From positions 558,001 through 622,000 of the forward strand of contig JAKJHU010000062.1 of NCBI GenBank assembly GCA_022316685.1: 64,000 bases of DNA, given 5' to 3'. The translations under genes were made by a program, and so were the position numbers. Under the pieces are notes generated by a model. That model did not search any database. It saw only the letters and a list, made by a program, of their open reading frames with translations, and had not been told where the DNA came from. Positions 48,570 through 61,267 of this stretch are shown one piece after another (the first letter of the stretch is position 1; the number at the start of each line of letters is the position of its first letter). Origin of the DNA: Progne subis subis. Lineage: Eukaryota; Chordata; Aves; Passeriformes; Hirundinidae.

Positions 48570-51500
48570 CTGGAAAAAAGAAAAAGGGATCCTTAGTGTT
48601 CAACACATGCAAGCATTTAAACACATTCAAGCATGTAAATAGATCTGAAGTGTCATTAGTAAATCATTTATTATGTCAGTAGCTGCAAACATTAATTTCA
48701 CTGAGAGGGAGAAATTATTCCTAGAGAGGCACAATTCAAATTTGGTCAAAATACACTCCCTGTGGATGAAACAGCTATTTCCAAAAATGTAGCCACACAC
48801 ATTCATTTCAGTTTCAATAATGCTGAATAGTCAGGTGAACAACTCTATGCTATTATATATTTCTTTCTATGTACAAGTTATTAGTAAATATTTTCTACCA
48901 AAGAAGTACCAACTGCATGCAGCGCATATTATCCTTCAATTTATAGTGAGTAAGGCACAACTAACACCCATCTGAGATTTTACAGCTGGTATAAAACCAG
49001 CAGGCATTATAAAGATCTTTTGCTTTTAGAAAAGGATTTTTATTGTTAAGTGTTTCTTGAACAGCAGAAAGATTATTGAATTTTGATTTAGGGTGTAAGA
49101 GAAAGTCTATCTACACTAAAAGCACCTAAACTAAAAAATAATTGCTATTAAGAACGTATTTGCATATATTAGAAAAAATTCTCAGAAAAGTCTTTAAGTG
49201 TATCATATAAAACTGTAATAACATTACATTAGCAAAAAAGTCTGAATGAACATATTGAAGCCTTACTTGAGAGTAGCAATTTATTAAATAACACACTGAA
49301 ATTAAGAACTGGTGTTACATAATCAACTATCAACCCTGAAATCTATGCAAACAGTGATTCAAACTTCTGTTGTCTTCATCTAAACCAGCTTCTATATTCC
49401 TGTATGCATTATTTCAGAATGAACTACAAATTCCACTTGGAGCTGGCATTTGCTGCACTCCTGGGGCTGATTGTTGGTAAGCATTCATCTGTACATTCTG
49501 TTCTGTCCCTGCTCCATCTCAGTTGGACACTGCCAATTAGGAAATCATCTCACTGCAATGTTTTCTCGCTCTGAGTGGCAATGTAGGACCACAGCTCATG
49601 CTGCAGGTGGTCATATAAATATTTGATAAATAAATATGAGGGTGGAAAGGAGAAGAAAGGAAAACAATCCTGAATTTTTGCTTTCAGTTTCATGCAGCAG
49701 ATTTCTCCAGGATTTGCATTCAGCAGATTGAGAAGCAAGGGCACAATTTTTCAAAAGTGTATGAATTATTTAACTTATTCCTAAGTGTTAGTGTTCTATT
49801 TTCTATGCATCTTTCCCCTGAAAATGATTTTGAGGAATTTAAGTATCTTCCTTCCTGCTTAATAATACAAGTTTCAAGTACACATCAATTCTTCAAATAA
49901 ATTACATCATCACATCAATAACCCACCAAATGAAAATCCATGCCTTACCTAAGTAACAGAGTCTTTCTCTAAATTTTATGAACAGTAAGCTTCCTTATCT
50001 CTTTTATATTCCTCCTGTGAACTCGATTATCATGCTTATTAATAACTACAGTGTCACCTTTCAATGAAAAAACAAGTGACAATGTTGTATTCAATGCAGG
50101 TTCAGCACAGCAATACTGTGACCTATTTTAGAGGTACACACTTGCAATATACTTGGTTTTAAATGCCACTCTGCAGGAATGAGGGAACATGTAAAAGGCC
50201 ATCTAGAATTGAAGCAAGCCACAGACTCTAATCCTGAATTTTTCTGTATCACAATTTTTAAGACAAATAAGATCTCTGTAGCACTGTGAATGTAACCAGC
50301 TAAAAGGGTGCCACCAGTAAAACAAAATGCTATGATAAAAGGCTGATTTACAAACTTAAAAGAACATGCCTGGTATACAGAGAGGATAAAAGAAAAGTAA
50401 AACGTTTTAAAATGGCAAGATGTTAAAAAAGCAATTAAGTAACAGCAAAAATTCTCTTTATAATTTAGGTTAGGAGATTGTATTCTCATCACATATACCT
50501 ACAGGAAAGCATCTTTTTTCATTATACATTCTCTCCCAGAAGGGTGTTACCTTCAGATATAAACCAGGAAGCAAATGTATAAATTTGCTCTACTTTAACT
50601 ATTAAGAATTTATACATGAGGGTACTTCAGTAACAGCCATATATTGGCCATTAATAAATGTCAATAAATATTTAGTAATGCACTTACACCTTTAAAAAAG
50701 CCAAGGTCTAATAAAATCATGAGGTAGAAAGAACGTGCTGACAACATCTTCTTCCAGAAACAAACTGTTTTGTGCTGAAAAACTGTCAGCTTTTGTCAAA
50801 TTATTATCTGCAAGTGATTTAACAGCTTGTCCACTATCAAATGGCATTTTGTTTTACATCCAGGTCATTAAGCCCTTTCAACCCTACTTGCAGAGAATCT
50901 GACACGTGTTAAACACCTCTCCTTTTGGGAATTTAAAAATATCTAATTTAAAATCCAGGTTCTTCGCTTTACATACTCTAAACTGAAAATACATAATGAT
51001 GTTAATTGTGTTATTTGGGCTTCTTAGATAAGGGTTTTGCTTTCCCCCATTCCTCTTGTAAAGACAAACCATACAAACTTGCACACTTCATTTTTTAACT
51101 AAAACTAAGCTAAGAAACAGAGAGATAAGCAAAATTGTATCAGCCCTTTGTCACGTTCACTAACAATAATCCACAGGAAGTTTGGAAGGAAAGCTGCCAA
51201 TACTTGGCATTTTCAGAAAATGCCATCAACTTTGGATACATTTCTGGGTCACATACCCTCTGGAGAAATACATTACAGTAGTCAGTTCCCAATTCAGTTA
51301 GAGATGATTTCTGCCTTACGGCAAAAGTCTACAGCCAGCATTGCATTTGTCTCAAGAGGCAAGAAGATAAGAAATTGCTCAAGCAGCTGTCACTTTTCCT
51401 CCTGTGCAACACTTGATCAAGACAGCAGATCATTCAAATACTACAGCCTGGTCTTTAACATTCCCACAATATTTATTATTTACATTTCTTGACAAAAAAA

Positions 51501-53403
51501 TTCATTCATAAATTCTGCAGCAAATTCTTACTACAGCGACAGCATCTTAGCAGGTGATTTGAAGTTTTAGTTACGAAGTTCTGATTTGAAATTTGTACAT
51601 CATATAATATATTATGATGTTTATCAATTACTAATAAAGTACCAACCTGAAAAACTACTTCTGCATATAGTGGAAGTGAAAATTAATTAAGATGCATTAA
51701 AATCAGCCACCTAACAAAATCAATATGGAGAAGCAAGCTAACAAGAAGCAAGTCAGGAACCCCTAAAAATGAAAATTTTCAAGTGACCAGTCTTAGACAT
51801 TTACAGTTTGAGTAACACAGTCAACAAATCATGATGATCCTCAAGGAACCTGCAATTATCTCAAGATGTCTCTCTCATAACATCTACGATGCAAGAAGAC
51901 CCTGCAAAGTGAGCCCATAACCGTTCACTGATCAGCCTTCCCTCCTGCAACCTTCTCACTTACACAGATTTCCACAGGGAAAGGGAAAGATCTTTGAAAA
52001 TCAAATACTGAAAAGGACAGAAATAGTCTTCTAATTTCTTGAATTAGAAGAAATCTAATTGAAATTAGAAATCTCTACTTTTAAGATGCATTTCACAATA
52101 CAATTTGCTAATATATATATTAAGAAAACCCAGTCATACCCAGCAGCTCAGAAAACTTTTCAGGATTCCAGCTGATAATGTAACTTCCCATGAACTTCTG
52201 CATGTAAGGCAGAAACATAACCACTGCTTTATAAATTTCCATCAAGTTCCTTAAAACACAGGAATAAATCACAATTGTGTGATAAAGAGCAACCACCTAA
52301 GACCACTGGTATGTGAATCCATTGTTGCAGTACCATTTGAATAACTGGTAACTGTATTTCTTCACAGGAAGATAAAGATGGATACAGTTACATGTTCTGC
52401 TACAGAAAGAGTTTTGGAGAAATAAAACTGTGGACAGTATGAGATTTAAAATGTCCAGTGGTTCATAAAAAAAGGCATCTTGTGCTACTTTGCAACACTG
52501 TACGAGGGATTTTGCAGCACAAATAAAAATTCCTGTACGTTTTTTTCTTCACCTGTTGACATACCAGCAGAAAAAAATGAAAATGTCTCCTCTAATAGGC
52601 AGCTGTCAGAGTAACACTTTACTATTAGCAAATGATCAGTTTGGTACTGGAGAGCTGCATCCAAAGCAATTATAACCCAAAGTGAAATATTTTAACAATT
52701 GCCTAATTTTTCCTAAGTATTCCTGCAGATTAGAATCTCTACAGAAATTTGGATGTTTTATGAGTCTAATGCTAGGACAACTCAGGAATCAAACCAGCAG
52801 ATCCAAATGGACTAGAAGAGGTACTGGGTAAGTGATTATTTCTTGCTAGAGGAAACAGTTCTCACTTTAAATGACTAATCACACCGCTCAGCACAGCAGT
52901 TCATATAAAATTAATGAACATCAACTACGTGGAGACAGATTAGAGAAACACAGCAAGTCAATTCTGCCCAAAATTAGATCTTGGTTATGCTCATAAAACT
53001 GTCATTAACATAATGAAATGTTGTGCTCTAAAAAAAGCTTATATAACACGCATTTTTCTCTATGTGAATCTACAATCTCTGTCTGAATTTCAGATCTCTT
53101 CAGCACTAAACAGGGCACTTCCCAACAGTAATACAGTCAGTAAACAAAATGTGATTCTGAAATGAAAAGCTTCTTCCAATTGGCAGCTCCAATCATTACT
53201 CACAGGAAACTCATCTTTTTTCCTTGACACAACAGAGATTTACCCTGAAAAGGAACACAAACAGGATCTGGAATTGTTTTCTTCCCATCACAAGGAATGC
53301 CAACCCTAACAGATTTAAATCTGCAGAGAAACCACCAGAGTGAGGAGGAACTTTCACTCTAAGACAAACCTTCCAAGAACTTCTGCTTCTGCGAAACACT
53401 TAC
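48570..53403 (-). other. AEBP2: AEBP2 intron (4.8 kb)
   Basis: Separates the zinc-finger part from the C-terminal domain exons. Contains the exon-like segment 52140-52249. Otherwise nothing recognised; ORFs at 50091-50492 (-) and 51148-51492 (+) lack supporting features. Confidence 0.9.
52140..52249 (-). other. Exon-like segment in AEBP2 intron (110 bp), possible alternative 5' exon or poison exon
   Basis: Seen directly: acceptor-like CCTGTGTTTTAAG ends at 52250, and donor G|GTATGA starts at 52139. One frame is fully open, reading NLMEIYKAVVMFLPYMQKF then GSYIISWNPEKFSELL, with ATG codons inside. It ends in phase 1, so it would splice in frame to the AEBP2 exon at 48569 (the joining codon becomes Ala). 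If spliced after the third-finger exon, however, the frame gives Arg-Thr-stop, a nonsense-mediated-decay pattern. Thus it could be the 5' coding exon of a form lacking the zinc fingers, a poison exon, or coincidence. I recognise no family. Confidence 0.3.
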
Positions 53404-53590
53404 GTAGTGATCGTCGTCTCTTGTTCTTCAATTTTCTTCTTTTATTCATTCCAGCTTTAGATGGAGATTCCTCTTTGGCCTTGGGCTGGCTGGCAACTTT
53501 TGAAGAGTTCTGCTGGCTGAAGTGTGTGGGCACATGACGGGCAAGTCCTCCCTGAGATGCAAAGCTGGCATTGCACCCACCAACTACACA
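53404..53590 (-). CDS. AEBP2: AEBP2 coding exon with zinc finger 3 and basic linker (62 codons + 1 nt)
   Basis: This exon encodes the third C2H2 finger and the basic linker of AEBP2. Seen directly: [19 protein letters not shown] starts the exon, supplying C-x4-C and the first zinc histidine, and VPTH completes the H-x3-H pair. A Ser/Gln/Lys-rich spacer follows ([17 protein letters not shown]), then a strongly basic run including [14 protein letters not shown]. The acceptor is CTCACCAG ending at 53591 and the donor is GTAAGTG starting at 53403. The exon enters in phase 0 and leaves after one base of a proline codon. In the family the basic KR-rich stretch is reported to contact DNA/nucleosome, and the region after it binds SUZ12 within PRC2; that is established knowledge, not visible here. 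The previous intron is about 7.6 kb and the next about 4.8 kb. Confidence 0.97.
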
Positions 53591-55458
53591 CTGGTGAGAG
53601 AAAACAGAGCAACTGATCAGTGGCTGTGTGGCACAGGAGCTTCAGAGATCTTGGTTTGACTTTTCTGGCTCAGCTTCCGACACACTATAGCAAAACCAAA
53701 TTCTTAATGACCATGCAATTCTTAAAAAGAAAAACAAAAACATACTTTAAAATACACTTGCTTGGAGTTTTTAATTCTCAATAATTATTTCATAATACAT
53801 TATTTTTTATGCCATGCTGTATTTTACATTGCATAGCATAAAATGAATCTCAGTGCATCGGCAAACTTTCCACAGAAAACAGGCTTCTGAAGAACTTCCC
53901 TCCTCAGAGACCAACATTCCCTTGCCTATCAAAATACTGCACTGTTACTGTTTCTCAACACCTCTCCAATGCTCTGCAGTAACATTCTCTAACATCCTCC
54001 TTTCTTGTGGCAAGGCAGAAGTAACAAATACATCCTTACCCACATTAAATTTGAAACAGCTTAATGCTCTTTGCAAACAATATAAAAAGCCAATGAACAG
54101 CTGCCTTACAGTTCTGTCTAACTTCAGTTAAGTTAAAGTAACAATTATTTATACATTCATTTTGGGATGCTGCTTTTACTTCAGGAGCATTTAAGGTAGT
54201 TCTCATTTAAAGGAAATGCCCTCTCTCAACAGAAAAATAAGATCCAACAATAATCAAGCAGAAACACAAACTGAATGAGCAGCAACTAAGCTTGTACTGG
54301 TTACAATTACTGGTACGTGCCTGGTTCATGTTTACAGTTATTTCATTTGCAAATTAAGTATTTAAATTATACCACTTGGAGAGGGAAGCACAATCCTTTT
54401 CTATTGTGCTCTGAACTTATATGGGTAATAGAAAAGTGATTTTAGGATATGCATTTCATCACTGGCTGCAATTAGCTGTGTACCCATATGATTGATTTTT
54501 CTTTGGATCCACACAGTAGCAGTAGGACAAACGAGTGGATCAGCCAGCAGCAAAAAACCTATCACCAGTCTAAATTATTGGAAAGTTCTCCTCCTTCCAC
54601 ACCTGCCTGGCTCCTTCCTTCCCTTCCCATTTCTCAGCTCTTTCACTTCCCTTCACAGCCAACTGAGGCAGCTCCAACAAGAGCTTGGGAATAAGTAATG
54701 CTGCTGCAACTATAGCCATAGTGCTACATCATTTTGAAGTCTAAGGATTAATTCCCAAGCTTACAGTAACCTGCCTCACGCCTGCACATTTGATTGGAAG
54801 ATAAGGAAATAGCTTTAGAAGTCCACACGTCCCACTTTTTGCCCCTAAACCCCAACTGTGCTGTTTTCTAACAGTGGTTGCATAACTGAAAAGTCTATTT
54901 CTGCCTCAGACTTGGCAAATGGTTTTCCATGATCAGAAGTAAAATACAGTGACCACAAAGAGAAAAAAATGTGCTGTCCCCAATAGCTTAATACTTGCTA
55001 TAGGACTGAAATACGTATGTAGATTTCAAGACAGTAAAAGGCAAAAAATGGAAGGACGTTTTTCACCTTCTTTGTGTGTGTGTTTGTTGTGTTTCAAAGG
55101 GAAGAATTCTTAGAGGGAATTAGTTCACTACTTAGAGAACTTTCTCTAACTCAAACTTAAAACTCCCTGACAAAAAGCTCGAGGAACCTTCACGTTCCCC
55201 GTCTCCCCCGTTAATAAGCATCTCAGGAATTGTGAAGATTTCTACCAAAATCCCCCCTCTGCCTTTTTACCTTGCCCTAAGATTTCCCATGTTCAAACAA
55301 CAGCAATACTGTTTAGTTAGACAGTAGTGACTTATAGTGGAAGAGATTCCACACCTGTGAATCCCAACACACTGTGGATGCTGATCTCATTTACACTGCA
55401 ATAACTCCAACACAATTTTCGTTATTTTAAGTTCATAATGAACATTAAAATTTACACT

Positions 55459-55578
55459 TACAGAACCACAGGGTGGTTTGGGTTGGAAGAGTCCTTTAAA
55501 AGTCCAAGCTGCTTGCTGTGGGCAAGACCAGCATCTAATAAATTAGATCGCTAAACCCTATCAACCTGACCTAGAACC
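55459..55578 (-). mobile_element. CR1 LINE fragment inside AEBP2 intron
   Basis: Reverse-complement CR1 end: ACAGAACCACAGGGTGGTTT then GGGTTGGAAGAGTCCTTTAA, TGGGCAAGACCAGCATCTAA and CAACCTGACCTAGAACC. Diverged. It lies in the sense orientation relative to AEBP2, between the second and third zinc-finger exons. Confidence 0.8.
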
Positions 55579-57264
55579 CAAACCATTAATTTTTATGAAA
55601 GATGATTTAACTCACAATCAACAGATAGGTGTACAATGTATGTTTGCATTAGTTTAAACATTTTTTGCTCTTTTTTTTTGTCCTTGAAATAGCTGTTTTG
55701 CCCATAAAAAGAAGCTTCATGAGACTAAGCCACAAAATCTAAATTTAGGATTAACTTTCACTAATGTGCTCCTGACTTCAGATTCCAGCTCTTTCTGATC
55801 ACACAAACACTGTCAGGAAAAAAAAAAAAAAACAACAAACCCAAACGCAAAAAAAGCCCATAGCCTGAAATTCAGTCACACTGAGAAATTAAAGTTTTAG
55901 TTTTACCACTGCCTCCTAGAGGACAAAAATAACCTAAAACCTTGGTAGAGTGCATGCATTACCATATTCCAAGTTACATATAGTATCAAAAAGGCAATAC
56001 CTTGGGGAAAAAAACCACAAACTATGTGTCAGGCACTCCTCTAAAACTTTTCAAACCATAACTGCCTTTCTTGTCAAATGGGAAACATTGTTTTATGACA
56101 AAATGCAGGCTGACTCACAATGTCAGAACTTTTTTCTTGTCATGTAGAGAGCAAACAATCACAAATATTCTATGCAGATTATCTACAGAAGCTATCGCTA
56201 ACTCTTCTTGCTCTACCCAAGTTTTACTTTCAAACTCCCCAAACCAACATCCTTAGATCTCAATATCTGCAACCTGAAACTAGAATTTTTTTTTTCCAGA
56301 AAGAGTATTAATAGTACAACCACAGTACAAAATATTTGTAGAAATTATTACATTCAGATTTTGTGTTCTTTGAAACTACCTGATCATGTCTTCAAATAAT
56401 CAACAGCTGATAGATCAAAGATGACAGAGAATGCCTTTGTAGTAGACAGGACATAGCAGAATAGGAGAATGAAAAAATCTTACCTGTTTGCTCTTTTTTT
56501 TCTCTAAAATAATATATCCAGCAATCCGTTACTAATGGGTAAAGTCTCTTCTCTCCAAAGATAAAGGAGCAGTTCAGGCTGTCACTTCAGGATCTCTGGA
56601 CGGTAAGTCACACCAAATCAGCTTCCCACCAGATAATTACATAGCTCTAGAGGGCTTCTAATAAATCAAACTCAACTATTATGCACAACTTTCAACCAAT
56701 CTTTTCATTTTCCCCCCAAAACCTAAATCTCAAAATTTTGCATTGAATTTGAAACACAACAGATTGGGTCCGGATTGGTGGATATGTTACTTCAAGAGAA
56801 AGTAAGTAAACATGTAAGAAGTTTAATTTCTCCAGTGTACCCATACCCACCATTATTAATGGGCAGTAATGACCAGTGACTTTAACAACCAGGATATAAA
56901 ATATCTAGCAATGCAGGCTTTTGTTCTAAACTCAAAATAACCAAATCTCCTATTTGGGTTATTTAACATGTGATTTTCTTTCTACTAAATCTAACAGTAA
57001 TAGTTTAGATATCTGGATAAACTTATTGTTTCATCATCTGAGTGTTTGGGCAGAGCACCTTTACATCTGCAATGCTCTAATGGACAGAAAATATTCTGCC
57101 TAGAGAGTAACAGACATGAATTCCCAATGAAGACTGAAGCTGCTTGCCTGTGTTTTCTACATTTCACCACGCAACACTCTACTGAGAGTTGTACCCAATG
57201 CAGTCACCCCTTCATGAATTCTGGAAGTTACATGGAAGCACCAAAATCCATTCCCACATGCATC

Positions 57265-57333
57265 CTCATAGAATCAACCACATTTAGGTTGGAAGAGACC
57301 TTCAAGATCATCAACCTCAATTTTAACGCTAGA
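57265..57333 (-). mobile_element. CR1 LINE fragment, very short, inside AEBP2 intron
   Basis: CATAGAATCAACCACATTTA, GGTTGGAAGAGACCTTCAAG and ATCATCAACCTC match the reverse complement of the CR1 3' end. Only about 70 bp is clear. Confidence 0.75.
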
Positions 57334-57919
57334 TGCAATTATTATATATTTTTATTATTATTTTATGCAATTATTTTGCATTAAATCTCCCACTATTTCA
57401 TGCTCATCTATCATTTGTCCTTTCATCTTTCATTTGTCCTAAGAGTTCATCTGATGCGTCTTCAAGTAATTTTTAGTGCCAAGTAATACTTGACTAATTT
57501 CTTTTTTCCCATGCTGGAAAACACAGGTTGTCACAACTCCTTTAACTATTCCAACATTTATTACTTTTAACAGCCAAATTTAGGACAAGAAAGATGGAAT
57601 ATCATCATCCACTTTCTCTTCAACTCATCAAGGACTGTTTGTTGAAACCAGGATGTTTTCTAACTCAGCAGATTATTCCTGTCTATAAGGTCTGAGAGCC
57701 AAGTTGCTGAACCCTCAACAGGACCAGCCCTGCATGCTGATGATACGCCACAATATTCCACTGGTTTCTAAGAAGCTGCAAAATTGTGCAATAAGAGATC
57801 TAAAAAAGAATAATGTTGTGGGTTTTCTCTCTCAACTCTGTCTGTGAAATCACACACAAAGATGGACATACTAAATGTTTTTGGAGAGGATACCTATATT
57901 CAATGAATGTCTTCAATGA

Positions 57920-57920
<1 letters not shown>

Positions 57921-57958
<38 letters not shown>
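57921..57958. repeat. Poly(A) tract, 38 bp, in AEBP2 intron
   Basis: The longest pure A-run of the window. It could be the tail of a retroposed copy on the + strand, but the 300 bp before it match nothing I recognise. Confidence 0.9.
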
Positions 57959-57960
<2 letters not shown>

Positions 57961-60900
57961 AAAGGAGTGACTAAAATCAGACTGTAAAGGAAGTGACTCA
58001 GAGAGGAGCTGGATTTACACTACCAAGATATTTCCCCACAGAAAAATGGGGCTAGCATAACAATAGTCTCAAAAATAGGTACCCCAATGAAATTTATCTT
58101 TTCTGTGACACAGGTACTGCAATATTCATGATGAAAGGGACGCCCTAAGCCACACAACCAGGAAAAAAATAGGATAAACTTAAGAAAATATGAACCACTC
58201 TGCCTTGGCAATTTTGAAGTGGGTTCATTCCTGTGACAAATGAACTGCACAGTCAATGGCTGGTAGGAATGAATGGAAAGGGCAGGTAAAAACCACAAAG
58301 ACCTTTCAATAGGAAAGCAGAACAGCTCATTTAGAGATGAATGGAGCTTTTAGTCTAAGGACAGCTCCATGTGTATCACAAAAAGAGATAATTAAACCCA
58401 AAATGTGCAACTACATAAAATTAGTCCATTTGCAAGCAAAAGGGGAACTGGAACAGGGATATATCCTTCAATGCAAATGAGTTATGTTTGAGACAGTCCC
58501 CAATGCTTTTCAATTTAAGAAAATACATTTCTCTTTTTTTTTTTTTTCACTAGAAATGTAAGAACATATCAATCTGTGATATACTTACTACTCTCTTCTG
58601 GTCACTGTATGATTGTAGTGCTCTTTACCTACAAATAGTAAGATTTACACACTTTTCAGTTGTAATTTTCCTAGCTAAGATTCTTTGGTTTTTCTATAAA
58701 GCATCCTAAATAGCAGCTCTTCAGACAACAGCATAGAGCTGTAGTATTTCCATTACTGCTTCTTACAGCTTTACTCAAAAATCCCAACATTATTTTTTAA
58801 CTAAAACACTGTAAGTTTTCTAAAATGACAGATTCCTCCCTTTTATGTTAGGATTCAAGTATATTCTCATGAGGCAACTGAAGTTTCATTTGCAATTTAG
58901 GTTTTGGGAGATATTTTGTCTGCAGTAATTATCAAGAACAAGGTCTTTAAACCAACTCTGACTTCAAAAAAATCTGGCTTTCCCTGAAAGGTGAGCAATT
59001 AAGACTCATGAGAGAAGCTAAATGCACAAAATGGACACACTGGCTCCATTTTTGACTGGCTGCCACAAAACATTAATAAAAGGCTGCTCCTCTCGGACTG
59101 GTCAAGATTAATATCCAACACTTCAAGTGTTTTTTGTCTCAGAGAGTAGATTTTTAAAGTTAGCATAAAAAAAAAAGAAGCAGCAAATGAAGGGAAGGAG
59201 CCAGTTAAATAATAAGATTGCCACCACAGACAATCACATACTTGGCTACCTCATGTGAGCCCTGAAGCCTATTTCAGCATAAATGACAGGGGAACAAAAG
59301 ATGTTACAAAATTCTACTCAGACCACAATTATCCTCCATTCAAAGCTCCCAGGAACAGATTGAGAAATACAGGGATAAAAAACAAACAGAAGGACTCAAG
59401 ACAACAGTACTAAGAAATGCTGCAGTGACACACATTGAGTCAGGATGATTAACTACTGCAAGCTTCCAATGTTTTGTTCTCTCCCTCAGTAGGACCAGAA
59501 AGTACAGAAAATCAGCTGGTGAAACACCAGATATTGAACACAAGATGATTATTAGCAGAAACAATTATTGACTGTTTTGGGGCTCTAGCTGTAACCAGCC
59601 TAGGCAAAAAAAAACCAGGGCACCAGCTGGAACTGCCTTTGCTAGGTAAGCCTGACAGACTCCAAAGCTCTACTGGTGCTTCTGAGCTATGCCCACCTCT
59701 TCAACTCAGTGGCTCTAAAACTGAGTTTCTTTGATCTAGACCAAATAAGAACACAAATTAAACTACTCAAAGACTTTAATCCAAGAATAAAGCTTGCCAT
59801 TATACTCTGAGGTAGGCAAAATATTTAATTCCAAAACAGAGAAAATCTAAGGTACCAGTTTCCTCTGGTAACTGGTGGTTGTTTTCTTTACTACTACTAT
59901 TATTATTAATAATCAGAGATTAGGATGTAAGATTAGATCAGTTCCTGGAACCATATCTGCAAACCTGCAGGGATCTATGATCCTTATGCTATCCTTCCAA
60001 GAGCAGGCTAAACTCATTCCTTCAAACACAGGGTATGATAAGCTTAAAACTCATTTTCCTGTGGTTACTTTCTGAGTCAGAAATTTTTCAGTCTAAACTA
60101 CACAGTTCAGTATGGGAAAAAAATCTGTTTATTAAAAAAAAAAAATCTTTTTCACATGCAATGCACTATTTTTACTCTCTTGGTTTTGAGTTTAATTTAG
60201 TTTTGTTTTCTGTCGTAACTATTATTAAAACCTATGTAGAAAATGTAGCGACGGAAAGACATCCCTGTAACAGAAATGTATTTTTAGTAATAAAACTGCC
60301 TTAAAGTAAAATTTCTAAGAAGGGGAGAAAGAGAAGAGAGGGAAGACAGGGACTAAAACTTGGTGGGGGTGGGAGAGAAGGAGGCATGAAATGCTACCTA
60401 AACTCAAAAAAAAAAAACCAAACCCCAATCCTGTTTCATTTTCATATCCTACATGGAAGAACTTCAGTCTGAAGTAGTGTGGGTGGGACTTACCATCAAG
60501 TGATCCAGGACTGACAGCTATGAACTGCCCCAACTGTATCCATAAGAGGATGAAGCAACTCATTAATAACGGATTGGTGGATATGGGAATGATAAACACT
60601 ACTATACCTAGAATTGCAGGTACAGATTAAGGGGAGAAAGAAAGAGAAAGTTAGAAAATACTGCGCAGGAAATACAGTCAGCTCAATGGTCCTGCATTCC
60701 CGACTTCCTTACTCTTTTCAGAGAAGTGAACCATGAACAGCCACTGCCAGTGCTTCTACTGAATTTAACAAAAGCAGCTCTTACTCCAGCACAGAATGTG
60801 CACCATCAGCCACGATCCAAAATTCAATGTGGAAGTGTAAAGTAGGAGAGAAAATATCTCATAGTGTAAGCAGCTCAGCTGCAAAATGCACAAACCCCCT

Positions 60901-61159
60901 GAAGTTTATCACTATTTAGTTTTACACTCCCTGCCATTTATAGATTAAAAGGAACAGGGATAAAGAAGCAATAACAGTTTCTTCACCTGCTTTTGTTAAA
61001 GAACAGGACCTTTGGGCACTATTACTGCAAAGAAGAAGGCTCAGCTCACTTTTTAAGAAATCCTCCAGTGATGGCATTTTTCAATTGATGTATTGGAAAA
61101 AATAAAGAGATTTTTTTTTTTTTTGAATAAGACATAATGTATGCTACAATGAGCCTTAC

Positions 61160-61267
61160 CTTGAAAGGTTTGTCCCCACTGTGTGTCAGCATATGCCTCT
61201 GCAACCAACTTTGACTTGTTGAAGGTGTATTATATACTTTGCAACCTTTCCACAAGCAAACAAACAC
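61160..61267 (-). CDS. AEBP2: AEBP2 coding exon with zinc finger 2 (36 codons)
   Basis: This exon encodes one complete C2H2 zinc finger of AEBP2, a nuclear DNA-binding accessory subunit of Polycomb repressive complex 2 (PRC2, the JARID2-containing form). Seen directly: the translation begins [15 protein letters not shown], giving the C-x4-C pair, continues through [10 protein letters not shown] with the H-x3-H pair, and ends in the linker SGDKPFK that leads to the next finger. The acceptor is CTATTAG at 61268-61274 and the donor is GTAAGG just below 61160. Both boundaries are phase 0. The x4 spacing between the cysteines and the [11 protein letters not shown] segment are characteristic of AEBP2 rather than of KRAB-type fingers. 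The preceding exon with finger 1 and the long N-terminal exon are not in the window, so the gene is truncated here at its 5' side. Reading past the donor gives a short shadow tail that is intronic. Confidence 0.97.

Larger units (their letters stand above)
53591..61159 (-). other. AEBP2: AEBP2 intron (7.6 kb)
   Basis: Largest complete intron here. Contains two short CR1 fragments, the 38-bp A-run, and an exon-like 114-bp segment at 60494-60607 with a good donor. Confidence 0.9.

Noticed and set aside
56522..56602. Possible + strand exon ending at a strong donor GGACG|GTAAGTC
   Set aside because: All three frames contain stops and no partner exon is seen. It could be a non-coding exon, but there is no further support.
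58575..58625. Minus-strand donor GTAAGTAT with an acceptor about 40 bp upstream
   Set aside because: The small putative exon gives a stop in two frames and in the third makes a stop when joined to the 52249 acceptor. Likely a decoy splice pair.
56514..60585. Motif CGGATTGGTGGATATG at 56771-56786 and 60570-60585, with a one-mismatch 15-bp copy on the minus strand at 56514-56528
   Set aside because: A repeated 16-mer is expected about once by chance in 64 kb, and the flanks do not match.
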